Positions 49,311 through 62,400 of a DNA stretch of 64,000 nt are shown piece after piece. Source of the stretch: Oreocharis arfaki (Eukaryota > Chordata > Aves > Passeriformes > Paramythiidae). A program made the translations under genes and the position numbers. Position 1 is the stretch's first letter. Each line of letters begins with the position of its first letter. The notes under the pieces were generated by a model. It was not told the origin of the DNA. It worked only from the letters and a program-made list of their open reading frames with translations, and made no database searches. The stretch lies in assembly GCA_013398015.1 (NCBI GenBank), contig VZRR01013406.1:248412-312411 (forward strand), written 5' to 3'.

Positions 49311-52300
49311 AGTTTCTGTTTTATGTCCTGATGAATTGAGTGTAGCAAGGATTTTATCTTTTAGGTTATCAATCAGAACATATGCTTACTAGGTCCTTAG
49401 TAAGGTTGCAGTAAATGTTCTCTGTGAAATTTGTGCTTATGCAAATGCAGTTATTGGCTATGCATGAAGCACTTTTTGCCAATGATAACTTCAAATCAGG
49501 GACAATTTGGTAGTTTGTACACACAAACATGCACGTGAATGCAGCAGGATTCAGGCTGAATTGGTACAGCAGTACCTGTACTCTTGCCTGTCAGCGTGGC
49601 TTTTTCAGAGCAAACATGATGGAAATGAGTGTAAATGTCAAATCACAGAATGACACTAGAGCGGTTTAAACTAAAAACATATTTCAAAAAGTATCACAGT
49701 GGTTTGTATCAATTCACGTGTCTTTCACAGAATAAAATTATGAAATACAGGTGTTGTAAAGAATCTGAAATTATTTTCTTTACTTTAAACCGGAGTTTGA
49801 ATTGATTTTCTATGTTACTTTCTGTTTTCAGGCATACCATCTGATAGGAAAATAGATACCTTCTGCATTAAATGAGCAGTTGAATTCCTGTTTATGCACT
49901 TTTAAGGTGTCTAAACTGACACACACAGGGTAATCAGCATTTAAAGGCAGTTCATGCTCTGTGTTACTGCATAAATACATGAAATTCAAGATCTCCCCAC
50001 ACTCCCTTCAACTTTGCTGTGAACTAATTGGTCCCATTACAAGCCCTTTAACAGCAGTTGTGAGGAGATTTTGAGATGTCACATTTTAAAAGCAGACCTT
50101 TTCCTTCCGTGCTTTCTCATGTAGGCTTGTGTAGGTGTCAGGTCTGTTCAAAGAGAGATCCTTACTTATGCAAAATCTGTGTCTATCTGAGATGGGGATT
50201 TGACTTTTCTGTTCAAATCTGATGGAAAAATGGTATAAAGCTGCGTGAGTGTGACATTAAGATGTCTTACTAGAAATGACAATTGATAGGTAAGTTACTG
50301 TGGAAGCTGGCTCACACTCTACTACTTCATACTCAGCAGAACTTGAGGAAATAGTGCCTTTTGAGACCAGTGGTAGCAAATAAGCCAATATTTGACAGAG
50401 AACATAATGTAAAAGCCTGGTCCAAATTATGCCTAATTTAATTTTTATTTTAATGTTTTAAATTCTGTTACCTTCTCTGCACTTTGGCAACTGTATGAAT
50501 CAACAATTGGGCCTATGAACTTACTTTTGAAGAGAGGACCATTACAGTACTCAGAGATCACTAGACTGAATATGCACAAAGAAATCCAAACACATTCCCT
50601 ATCTCATTATTTGAGTCTTCCTGCCATTATCATGTAAATTACACTCTTATATGCTTTCTCACAGTTTTGATTATATATAAAAATATATTTTGAGTACCCT
50701 GCTGACTGTTTTTTTGAAAGGAGGTCAGATTTCATATTCAATATGCATATGTTATTTTACATAAAATATGCAGAGTTTTTTTCTAGGTTCATATTTTTCA
50801 TGATACACTGCCTAAATAGTCTGTTTTCCATTTTGGTTTCCTTTTCAAGGAGAAAATGGTGGTAGTTAAATGCGATATATATTTTTAAATGATCAGTAGA
50901 GCCATAGGTAGACTCTTGTGAATGCAGGCAAAGATGAAGAAGTGGAAGCCTTCTCCTTTCATGTGTTTATTAGGTGAGCTGCACTGCTACCTGATTTCAC
51001 ATAGGAGCCAGCTGTTTTTGCAGCTCAGACTTAAATCTGTGTCTTGATTAAAACCACTTTCATTTTCATTTGGTTACAGGAGGGAGCATGTTTAAAAACT
51101 GTATCTGTTTCAAGCAGTATAGAAAATTGGCTGATATACTTCATTAGCTGAGGATTTATTTGATAGTGCCTGACGTGACAATTCTGAAATCATCCTAGCA
51201 AGTTGCTGCTGGAAAGAATGTTGATCTGGAAAGTCTATTTATTTTAAGCTGCAAATTGTCTGGATTCATAAGAATAGATAACCTGGTTTACATAAGTTAT
51301 AAAATGGAACCACACTATTTCTGAAAGAAGAAATGGACTTGAGAAGATCACAGTATTGCTTGAAACGTCTTGTGTTTCAAGGGATAGACAAAGCTTGACA
51401 GGCCAGCCTTGATCAGTGATGGTATGAAAAAAGGGCATAAAAGATTATGTAAACCTTTCTTCTTCAGTCTCTTTTAGAGGTGGACGCTGACCAGATGTGA
51501 TGTAGTCATGGGCAATTTTATGATGGATGTTGCAGCTATTGATATTTTTTCCTTGTATCTTCCCATGGAAGAAGCTTTTGGATGATGGGCACAAGGTATT
51601 AACAGTGATGAGGAAGAGAATCAGTTTTTGCCTTCTTTGTTTTAGGATTCAACTTTGAAAAAAGTCTTGGAAAAAATAAACCTGAAAGCTAGAAATACAA
51701 AAACAAGGAAAAAAAAAAAAACAAACAACCCTTCTAAATTAGCATCTTAATGCATCTGATGATTTATAATCCAACACCAGAACTCCAGGGAGAAAATCAG
51801 GCCCCAATGGCACACTGACATTTGCAAGGAGTGAGAAAAGAGAGTATACTTGAGGAAACTTGTTTAGCATAATTTGGAAGCTCGCTGATCAAGAAGAGAG
51901 CTGGAGTTTTATCTATTCCTGGACCATTTATTTACTGAGTATTAAAAATGGGATGTAATAGCCTTTAATTCTCTGCATGTTATGCAGTCACACACTGATA
52001 AATGATGTGACATTTGGAGCTGGTGCTAAGTCCTTTGTAATATCACAGACCTTTGAGTTCTTGGGGCAGTGTTCTTCCAAGAGTCTCTTTGATTATCTTT
52101 CTATCACTGTCTAAGTTGACAGAGCTGCAAATGTTATTGCTAGTCATAAAATTATCCAACCACGATGTCTGTCTACACGACCTGCAGTGGTTATAAATGC
52201 CACAGATTGATTATGCATTGTGGAAAGAAGGCTTATCCTCTCATTCCTTCAGACTTTATTGCCCTTAATTTAATTAACTGCTGCTACATGCTGCAGGTTA

Positions 52301-52387
52301 AAAAGAGAGGCCAATATGTTCCTATTGTATAGCTTCAGACCTAGAGCATCTCCGACAAGTCTCTTTTGGCTCCTAACCTTTTCAGGC
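49311..52387. other. Unique AT-rich DNA, no gene seen
   Basis: No gene or repeat family recognised. An A run followed by AAACAACC lies near 51708-51730. Confidence 0.4.
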
Positions 52388-52423
52388 AAAAAAAAAAAAA
52401 ANAAAAAAAAAAAAAAAAAAAAA
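52388..52423 (+). repeat. Poly(A) tract with an embedded N
   Basis: Fourteen A, one N at 52402, then twenty-one A. The N probably marks a homopolymer whose length was not resolved, so the true length is unknown. Upstream sequence shows no retrocopy that I recognise. Confidence 0.9.
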
Positions 52424-54002
52424 GAGTGCTGGCTAATAAATCTCCTTTTTGTATAAATCTAATCTTTTCCCTATTTCTATTGCAATCTCTCTTTCATCCC
52501 CTTTTACTCCCTGCTTACAGTTCCCATTTCCTGGCTATGCTATTCATCTATCTATAGCCAGTGTTCTGCCTGATATGTAAGCATACTGGCTATTCCAAAT
52601 AAATATTAGAGACCTATGTTCAAGTGCATCCTTAGTGATGTAGACTTTGCCTTGTGATTTAGTAGTGTTGATCAGAATTACTACCACATGAGGCTCAGCA
52701 ATAATCCTTGAAATGTTATTGTTTGTAAGAATTGCATCCATGCCATTTAAACACAAAAGTGATGGTAAAATCTTACATGTGTCTTATGGCCAAACTGAGG
52801 AACAGTGGCAATATTGGAATTATTACTACATTTGGGCACTAGAAGGAGAAAAATATTGAAACATACTAGTTAGTATTGATCATACTAATTGGTTGATCTG
52901 GATCCATTCAAACAGATTACTGAATTTGTTTATATCTGTACTTGTATGTTAAAAAAGTGGAAAAACAGTGATTTCTCCAAGATTAGTGCATCAGGTGCCC
53001 TGTGGCAATGAACTTCCTATCACCTTGTGAATGAAAGATATCACAAAGAGCTGGGCTGAAGAGCCTTGCTTAACAATACAGATGCAGGAAAGTGCTCCCA
53101 AGACCTTTCTTCTGCCTAAGTATACCTCTCCCCTCATACATCCACTGCCCTGGTCTGCAACCGTCTATGAGCTAACCTCTGAAAGCCTGTACCTTTGAGG
53201 TATACTTTTCCTGTGAGATTCTCTATAAAAGATAAAATAGAGAAATAGAGGTTTTCTCTAAAGAGATATTATTACCTCGGTATCTGCAGTACTCCCACAG
53301 CATTTTCTATTCTCAGGACCAGTGTGGAGGTAATATGATCCATTCATTACAGACGCTCAAAGTTTTGAAGGGATCTGCTCTAGCTCAATATTTCTTAGCA
53401 TCAGAACATTGCAGCTGCCTACTTCTGGCATTGCATTTTTCTTTCCCCTGTATAAAGTGTTTTATTAGTGAACATAACAGAGTGCATTAATATTGACTTC
53501 AGTGCATTTTTTTTAATTACAGAGAAACTAAGATTTTGTTACTGCGTGTTATCAACAAGTTTTTCCTCTCCTCTCAGGAACAAGTCACACCTGCCTCAGG
53601 GAAGAGTGCCACCTACCACATCTCTGAACCTGTTCCTCCAGCAGAGAGGGGCTTGAAGAATTCGCAGAACCAACCTAGTCCAAATATCAATATCTAAAGG
53701 ATACAAAACCTCATCAGGGTATATGCCTAGACTGTTTAGCAGCTGAAAGTAAGTAAAATATTCTGGTAAATGCAGCAGGATAAATGAGGTGGTCTGACAG
53801 AAATTTCTCACCAAGAAAGCCAAACTGAAAGATCCCTGCCATTTCTGTCAGGAGTAACAGAGTACCCATAATATGTCACCAGGTAATTGGAAATGCTTTT
53901 TCATCCCAGTTTTACAAGCATGTTTCTGTTAAAACAGAATTAACAAAACCAAACGTATGTATGAGCAGTGAATAATGTTTTCTGGGTGGATTATGTGGGC
54001 AG
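52424..54002. other. Unique DNA, no gene seen
   Basis: Nothing recognised before the CR1 element. A minus-strand 75-codon frame at 53596-53823 shows no known domain. Confidence 0.4.
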
Positions 54003-54826
54003 ACAATGTTCGCAGAATCGCAGAAACATTTCAGTTGGAAAAGACTTCTAAGACCATTGAATCCAACCTTTAAATGATCATCTACCTTGTCAACTAGACT
54101 ATGACACTAAATGCCATGTCCAACTGTGTCTTGGACAACTTCAGGGCTGGTGACTTCACCACCTCTCTGGGCAGCCCTTTCCAATGTTTTACTACCATTT
54201 CCATGCAGAAATTCCTCCTGTTGTCCAGCCTGAGCCTCCCCTGGCACAGTTTGGGACTATGTTCTCTTGTCCTGTCAGTGGTTGCCTGGTAGAGGGCTGA
54301 CTCTCACCTTGCTACAGCTTCCTTTCAGGTAGATGTAAAGAGAGATATAAGGTCACCCTGAGCCTCCTTTTCTCCAGGCTAAACAACCCCAGGTCCCTCA
54401 GCCACTCCTCATAGGACTTACTGTTCAGACCCTTCTCCAGCTCCATTGCCCTTCTCTGGACACTCTCCAGCGCCTCAATGTCTTTCTTGAATGGAGGGGC
54501 CCAAAACTAAACATGAGACTCGAGGTGTGGCCTCAGCAGTACATGAGTAAAGGGGGACAATCGCTTCCCAGTAATAGTCCTGCTGGCCACACAACTCCTG
54601 ATACAAGCCAGGATGCCCTTGGCCTTCTTGGCCACCTGGTCACACACTGGCTCGTGTTCAGCCAGCTGTGGAACCACACCCCCAGGTTCTTCTCTGCTGG
54701 ACAACTTTCTAGCCACTCTGCCCCCAGCCTGTAGCGCTACAAGGGTTCTTGTTATCCAAGTGCAGGACCTGCCACTTGGTCTTGTTGAATCTCATATCTC
54801 TGGCCTTGGCCCATCAATCCAGCCTG
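54003..54826 (-). mobile_element. CR1 LINE, 5'-truncated copy with end of ORF2 and 3' UTR
   Basis: Read on the minus strand, the copy starts at 54826 inside the reverse-transcriptase coding region (RFNKTKWQVLHL). It continues through QVAKKAKGILACIRSCVASR and VLLRPHLES (frame open at 54507-54716), then SLEKRRLR, and ends at about 54003 in the CR1 3' tail (plus strand: CGCAGAATCGCAGAAACATT). CR1 encodes an endonuclease and reverse transcriptase in ORF2. Only the last ~200 codons' worth is present here, interrupted by frame breaks and stops. At ~820 bp it is the longest CR1 copy in the window and is plainly inactive. Confidence 0.93.
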
Positions 54827-56869
54827 AGAATGCTAAATCAGTACAAAATATTATTGAAGAAAAGTACAACGTGATTTGAAACTCACTTAAGTCTTCATGG
54901 TTGTCATGAACGGGTGCATATGTGGTTATATCAGTATATGTATGCCGTATGAATTCCATTGTGCTAATTCCATTGGGATAACTGGCAGTGGAAGATTCCG
55001 TCTTCTGTTACACAGAGCCACCTGTAGACTCTGGTACAATGGAGCTGCATTAGTTGCCTACTTCTTCTGAAGGCTCAGATTTCAGATATGAACCCTAAAC
55101 ATGAATTAGCTGTCCTCTAAGAAAGTCCTCACAAAACTTTTCAGATAAGAATCTTCTAAGATCCTTGCTGCATCCAGCTGTTCTGAGAATAATCAAAAGA
55201 ACGAACAATATCTCTTCAGACTTCAATTCCCTGTGCTGTCCATTTGGATGCCGGGCACACAAAAATGCCTTCAAGGTAAGGATTGCAATTACGGAGCTAA
55301 CAAGCCCCAGTGTACATCCTGTTCAGGGAATGCTGCAAAATTTTAAGTAATAGAAGTTCAAAATCAAAAGTTATTATCCCATCATTATCCACACTATAAT
55401 GTTCCCTTGCCAACAATAAGCCAAGATATTTTAAAAGACTATGCCTAGAGTAATATAAACAGGACATTTTTTATGCATATATAAAAGTGATATCCACAGA
55501 AAGGGATTAAATAGCCACAGTAATATACACTTGAATCACACTCTGTCTTTCATAATAATTTTGAAAGTTTATTTCAAAGGTGGTTTGTGTAATTGAGAAG
55601 TAATAATGAGACCATTCAGTGAAATTTAAGTAGAATATATTGTATTTTTCATGTAAACTTTTAGAAATTCAGATCACAGAAGAACCTTCCTGGGTATACA
55701 CAAAACATACCAGTTGAATATTAGATGCTTCTCTGGTCTTCTTGGATGAGAATTTTGCCTTCTCCCCTTCTTTACAGATAGGCACCACTAGCCTGCCCCC
55801 ACTTTTCAGAGTTAATTGTGATGTTGGAAAAATAGATATGGACATATATGTTGCGCCTATATATGAGGTAGCTATGCAAAGGATTTCTGGACGTTCAGAG
55901 ACATCCATGTATTTTTTTTTTTAAATGAAGTATTTGGTTCGGTGATAACATAGAATTTTATAGTTACTAAGGTGGGGGCAGTTCAGTTTGACATGATGAA
56001 CTCATGGTAAGATGGCTGATAAGAAGGGACAAAGGACTGCTTAATTTTCAGGAATCTATTTAACCGAATATTTTGGCCCTCAAGCCTGAGAGATGCATGC
56101 TTAAGAGACGGACAAATCAATCAGTTATGATAATCTCAATCGTTTTAAGAGAAATGGTAACAGAAACAGGATCTAAAAGGTGTGGCACAGGGAGAAAGCA
56201 AGCTGGAAGGAGGAATGCAGTTTGGGTCTTGATATGTGCCATTACATCCCAACAGCACCATGGAGGTTGCAGTGTGATAAATTGTATTCATCACCTGTTA
56301 TTGATTGTTTCTCCTGTCCTCAGTTCACTAATTCATCTCAGCCACGACCACTTTCAACATTTCAAAATCTAGATCAGCTTTCCAGGGCCATGCACAGAAG
56401 TAATATTAGCAGTAAAATCAAAACAAAGACATGAAAACTCAATTTTATTTCAGTTAAGGTGTCAAGAATTATGGGTTTGGCACTTTTTGAGCTCTCAGGA
56501 AAGTGTGTAATGGACAACAGAAAATTGGATGCACTGGTAAGAGTGGTAAAGCATGTGTTTGCCTGAATTTAAAAGAAAGGCTGTTTAGCTTGAATTTAGA
56601 TAAATTAAGGTTGGTTGGACTGTTTTTTAGACAAGGGAGGCATGGGAAAAGAAATGCCTTTCTATGATTCCACAGCTTGTTGCCTCTTTCTTTCTCAAAG
56701 TTGTACACTATAGCTGTAGTAGACCACAGCTTCTGTCCTCATTCAAACAACCTGCATGGCAAAAGCCAAACTGGAACTCTCCTTGCTCATTGTGGGTTCA
56801 GGAAACCAGACTCCAGGCTGCATTTCACAGAGCTCACTTCCCAGGAGCTGGGATGACTTAAGTGCCATA
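54827..56869. other. Unique DNA between two CR1 copies, no gene seen
   Basis: No supported coding region. A short run of 10 or more T lies near 55911-55921. Confidence 0.4.
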
Positions 56870-57215
56870 CACCGTTTCACAGAGTCACAATTCCACCAAA
56901 TAAGCTGAGTTGGAAGGGACCCACAAGGATCAGGAAGTCCAGCTCCTGGCCCTGCACAGCACCACCCGCAGGAGGCGCATCATGTGCCTGAGAGCATTGT
57001 CCACATTCTTCTTGGACTCTATCAGGCTTGGTGCTGTGACCACTTCCCTGGGGAGGCTGTTACAGTGTCCAGCCACTCTCTGGGTGAAGAACCTTTTTCT
57101 AATATCCAGCCTAAACCTCCTCTGATACAACTTCAGGCCATTCGTTCAGATTTTGTCACTGGTCACCACAAAAAAAAATCAGTACCTGTCCCTCTGCAGC
57201 CCCTCATGAGGAAGT
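56870..57215 (-). mobile_element. CR1 LINE, 3' end with last part of ORF2
   Basis: The minus-strand frame at 56930-57130 carries RRFRLDIRKRFFTQRVAGH and LPREVVTAPSLIE, the conserved final segment of CR1 ORF2. The 3' end toward 56870 carries the reverse complement of the CR1 tail (plus strand: TTTCACAGAGTCACAATTCC, then GTTGGAAGGGACCCACAAGG). The copy is about 340 bp and 5'-truncated. Its tail differs from that of the copy at 54003-54826, so it probably belongs to another CR1 subfamily or age class. Confidence 0.93.
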
Positions 57216-58025
57216 AAGTGTTTGGTGCTTGAACTTCTAAATTATTTTGTTGGCATCACTGAAACACTGTTGACAGTGGTACTTCTGTGAAGTCTTTCAT
57301 CTTCAGTGTAGGCAGAGTCAGATTCTTCACGCTAGTACAAATCTCTCTGGGTCAGTCCAAAGCCTATTCTGAGCATGGTTTCTCAGTCCCGAGGAGTTTG
57401 ATGTGTAGACAAGATTTTTCATGGAAAAGATGTTCGCACTTCTCCACTACTCATAAGTAAGGGCCAGAAGAATGCCTTAGTTAGTCAGGTTGGAGCAAGC
57501 ATTATGGATAGAGCTCATAGAACTCAGCATTTCAGTTTGCTGTTTGGATCAAAGGTTGTGAATTAAGCCAGTTTTCTGGATCTAGCTTTATGTATCAACA
57601 CTCCTCTTCAAGACACATATATACTTTCTTTGAAGTTGGCTTACTTTCAAATGGATCCAACTGAATCAGTACAATGAATGGTGAGCCCCTGGGTGAGACC
57701 ACTGGCTCCAGTTAGCAGGAGGGAAAAACAAATATGGGAAGGATCTCTCCTGCAATGTTCATCCCATCTGTATGTGGCAGTAGCAGCAAGAATGACCTTC
57801 CTAGACCTATTATCTGTAGAGTAATTGAAGGACACTTTTGAAGGTTACTTTTCATCCTCTTTAGAAGTCTCCTAGAGCAGCCTGCTATCCTAGGTAGTTT
57901 TTGGCTTGTCCTCATCAAGAATTGGACTTCTTCCATAATCTGTCTTTGATCTGAGCAATCTATCTATGGCTTGGTGTCAAGATCCAGTTATTACAGTTCT
58001 TAGAAATGCCTCTGCCCAAATTAAG
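57216..58025. other. Unique DNA, no gene seen
   Basis: No recognisable feature between the CR1 copy and the probable LTR. Confidence 0.4.
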
Positions 58026-58765
58026 GTGCAAACAAGACCATATGCCAGTGACAATAGTAAGGGTTTTATTTGATGAGACGGAGAGAGAGAGAAAAGGAGA
58101 GACAAGAGGAGAAAGAAATAGAGAATAGGTTGGGGGGGACAGAAAGAAGATGACAGAGACAGAATAAGAAAAACATTACCACTCTGTGGATCCCAGCAAT
58201 GCTCTGTTGATTCTCTCCAGCTGGTCTTCTTGGTGGTGAAGGTCTCCCTGAAAGCATAGAATCTGATGTGTTAATATACTCTCAGGCCACGTAGGAAAGC
58301 CCAGGCACCTCCTGGGCGAGGGGAGGAGTGGTGTTTGCCATTCTCTTACAACAGACTCCAGGTTTGTTGTGTCATGTGCGGTCTGTGCGTGGCTTCAGGA
58401 ATGGCTGGGGGTGGGGGGGGGTTGGGACGGGCCTTTGATGGATTAAGGCACCTCCTCAGCTGCCTCCCACGTAAATGTCCCATGGATGTGGCCTTCCCAG
58501 GGTTGGGGGTTCCACAGCTGGGCCAGTTTGCATAAAAGGGAGGATGGGTGTTCCTGAGCAGAGGTTACACCCGAAACCTCCTCCCACCACGCCTCGTTTC
58601 AGGGGAGAGTCTGTGTAAACCTGGTTTCTGTGGGCTGTGGTCTCCCCCACCCCAAACTCAGCTGGGGATGAATCTTAGCACAGCTGCTGGGTTTGGCTCA
58701 CATTCTTTTCTTTGTTTACTTGTTTGTTTCTCCTTGGGCCTGAGGTTGATGAAAGAATGGGTTTT
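58026..58765 (-). mobile_element. Probable avian endogenous-retrovirus LTR, minus strand
   Basis: The block is clearly GC-richer than its surroundings and follows an order I recognise from avian LTRs. There is a purine-rich GAGAGAGAG stretch (58078-58170), then CAGCAATGCTCTGTTGATTC, CCAGCTGGTCTTCTTGGTGG, TGAAGGTCTCCCTGAAAGC, GCACCTCCTGGGCGAGGGG, ACCTCCTCCCACCACG and TCTCCTTGGGCCTGAGG. On the minus strand an AATAAA sits at about 58057-58062, which suits a polyadenylation signal in a minus-strand LTR. Exact ends and a target-site duplication were not found, so borders are approximate and the family is unassigned. Confidence 0.5.
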
Positions 58766-59407
58766 TCCCTTTCTCACTAGTTTGACTTACAGTCTAAAGT
58801 TCTTTGAGGAAGTTTCTGTGGTTGTAGCTTCTTTAAAACTTTCTATCAATGTTTGAGGCATGAACTATTTTCAGCCTCTGACACTTGGTAAAGTGTTTAA
58901 AAAGTGGAGCTAGTACTGAAGATCTGAACAGTGTTTTCATGAATTTTAGGGACTGGTCAGGTTGGTAAAGGTAAGCATGTGACTTAATCCTTTGCTGGAG
59001 CAGGGCCATAATAACAGACTGAAAAATAATTTGAAAATAAAACTAAAAGGAAGTCCATTGGCACAAAATGTGACTAAATACACAATAATACTAGAATTGG
59101 AATCAGGATAAAATACTGTCTCTGTATAACTTGCAGAGCTGCCTGAAAGAGTAGGTTCAAATTAAACAGGAAAGCACAGAAGTAGTCACAAACTCAAGGA
59201 CTTTGCTTGTCTGTAATAGGAAGGAGAACAGCCTGTCAGCATAAACAGAAATCAGGAGAGGTCTCTGAATGAAAAATTTTAAACACAGATCAACTTCTCA
59301 TCCATACAAGAGCAACTTGTGTAGCATGTTTACAACTTCCAATATTAATTATTACATGTTTGCAACTCCCATTTATATTCAGATATTTCTTTTAGTTATA
59401 TGAAATG
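58766..59407. other. Unique AT-rich DNA, no gene seen
   Basis: No recognisable feature up to the assembly gap. Confidence 0.4.
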
Positions 59408-59440
59408 NNNNNNNNNNNNNNNNNNNNNNNNNNNNNNNNN
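59408..59440. other. Assembly gap (33 N)
   Basis: Thirty-three consecutive N, followed directly by thirteen G (59441-59453). The true sequence and length here are unknown. Confidence 0.98.
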
Positions 59441-59453
59441 GGGGGGGGGGGGG

Positions 59454-62400
59454 ATTTTCCTTTTACACTACAAAGGAAAATCTATTAAATCTCTTTAACA
59501 ATATTCTTCCTCTTTTAGTAAAGGAGTAAATATTTCTTCAAGTAATTTTTAACTATGAATTTCTGATCTTTTTGAGCTTTGAACACTAAACTCCAACCTG
59601 GAAAAGGAATTTTCAGTGGAACTGAACTTCATTCCCTTTCAGGCTGACACACCTTTGTCTGTGAAAAAGACCTGTGGGTTTTTGTTGTAATTTAGCAATA
59701 TTTTTATGGCTAAAATTATATTTTTGAACTTTAATTCTCAATAGGATATGTAATTTATTGCATGCAGCAGATTGATCACCATGCTTCAAGAAATTACTCA
59801 TAGTTTAAGTATCTAATATGACATGATTTGATTCCAAAACAAAATGGAAAAATCATTGTAATCCTTCCCTCTCTTCTTGCTGTGCCACTCAAATGACAAT
59901 TTGCGGTCAAGTCTTTATTATTCCAGTCACTTAATTCCCGATAGGAGTTAAAGAATGCAATGGAAAAAGGAAGTTTAGGAGCAAAGTTATTTGTTTGAAT
60001 TAGACACATATCTAGACCACTTAAGTTGGATTTCCTCAATCTTATACCAGCTGCCATTAGGAAACAAATAAAGAGAATAGGCCAAGCACTTAGCACAACA
60101 TAAAAAGCCAAATAAAATGGTAAGTGAAAAGGAAATGGAACTACTATAAAACACATATTAAGGAAATGTACTTTGGCAGCCCCAAGAGCCAAATTTCCCC
60201 CAAGAAACACACTCCTAGAAACCAAAACCAGAAACCACAAACAAACAAAATGAAGGAATACCCAAGCCCCTCAACTTCCCACAGATGGCAAGCTAGCCAT
60301 TATATCAAAATGTGCTCTTTCTACAAACTGCAAGCACCACGTACTAAGAAGATCATAAAATCACAGCAGCAAAACATTTATGCAGTTTTACAATTATAAA
60401 TAACCTTAGCAAGATTGTTTGTTTCATTCGGTGTCATAGCAATGTAATCAGTCAACAGGAGAAACCTTACACAGATTTATTCAGGCTAAGGAGACAAAGG
60501 ACAATCCAGTACCGAACGTCTTATATAGATTTTTCAGAAAAATATGATAAGAATTCAAATGTATTTTTATGCCACATTATATAACATAACTATTATTCAG
60601 GAAACACTAAGAGAAGTATGAAAAGATGTTTCCTGATATAGATGTATTCTAAAGATTAAAAAACTGAAAGATTAGGTTAAAGCAAGGGCACATTTATTAA
60701 GCAGTTAAATGTTCATTTATATTAAGTATATTATAAGCAGGCACGAATGCTGAAGAGTTGAACAAAAGATCTTTAAAAAGCCTCATTATGTTTCAATCTT
60801 AGGGCAACAGGAGAAAATTTCCAATCATATTCCATCTGCTTTTGAGCTTTCTCATCTAAGGTAAGAGATTTAGTCACCTTTATACACTGTTTTCAAGATG
60901 GCCTACCAAGATATGACCACAGAACCACCCTGTACTATCGTATTTTGTCCTTGACATTTTCAAGTCAAGACCATTATCCTTGACTTTCCCTAATCTAAAG
61001 AAAGTTAAGTAGCGATGTATTTCTACTTGGTATATTTTTATCGCATCCAATACAGGAATTTTATCTCCTTGCCCTAAATTTCCCTATTCATAACCCTTCT
61101 GAAGTAGATTTCTTTTCCCTAAGAATGAAGACAGCTTGGTAGGGTGAGGAGTTGACATGACAGAAACTGAATGTTGGCATCAATAATTATAATTGAAAGG
61201 TGTTACTTTGACAACAGTTTTCCACTTTCAAGGAGGAGATATCAATTCTGTGACCAGCTGTTTCGTTCTGAAACGTGGTCCTCATATTTTCACTTATATT
61301 TGGATACTGGAGCAGGAGAACAGCAAGCCAATCTCAGTTCTATCAAAAAAGACAGAGATAGTTCCAAAACGTCCTTTGGTAGGGATGAATATAGGTGGAG
61401 TTTTTCAAACTGAATGAAAAACAAAATATTTTCTTGGTAAAAATGTGATTTTTTGATTTTTTATTTTTTAAATTCTCATCATATGGAACTAACAGTAGGA
61501 CAGTGTCTCTACGGAACACCTCCCTAAATTCTTATTTTCAACATTATTCAAAGGAAAATTCACTTTCTGGATATTTAATTTTAGTTCATATTAAAATTTT
61601 TGGATAATTAGTAACAGTGTCACCAACTTCCACACTGTTATGTTTACAAGAGGGCAATCAAAACTGGAGTGTAGAATTATCACATGGACACTTTGCCTAT
61701 TTTCACAGCATACTTTTGGTAAAGAGGTAGCATATAGTCCAAAAGATATTTAATTCTTTCTATGGGGTTTGCAGTATCCATAATTGTGAGCTACAAAATT
61801 ATAGGTGGACACCCATTTCAAAAAATTCTCAGAGTGCCTTTGGAAAAAAGTGTACACTTTGGATGTTCATCTAGTATGTTAGAACTAGGAATCTGAGACA
61901 GAATTATGTGTTCACTTTTCATATATTCCCAGTTGGGAGAAGACTATACATAAGTAATACAAATAAACAGAAGGCGGCAAATTAAATATGTATTAGTATT
62001 CTTTTAATTGTGTATTTTTATTAGCAATATATAACTTTTTATTTGTTTGTCTAAACACATAGATTAACAATAAGAAATTTGAATAAAGCTCAAAAGAGGA
62101 AAAAGGGATTTTCATAACTTTCCACAGGAATTGTGCTCCTAAGTGTCTTTGACCCAGATTCTTGTAAGTATTTAAGTAGGTAAATTTGCACTGAATTAAA
62201 TTACTTCCGTTTTTTTTTTTTAAGATTGGTGTTTCAGATGCTTTTGAAAACACACAGAAAGATCACCTCTACCTATACTATTACCTTGAATTAACTGTAA
62301 ATGTGATATGCTTACATATCATGCTCTTAGCCCACTTTGAAACTGCCTCAGTTTTTAATGTTACGCACAAAAACATTTGAATCGATTGTGCCCTTTTTAT

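Noticed and set aside
54513..54879. Plus-strand open frames over the CR1 element
   Set aside because: The recognised CR1 peptides are on the minus strand, so these frames are shadows.
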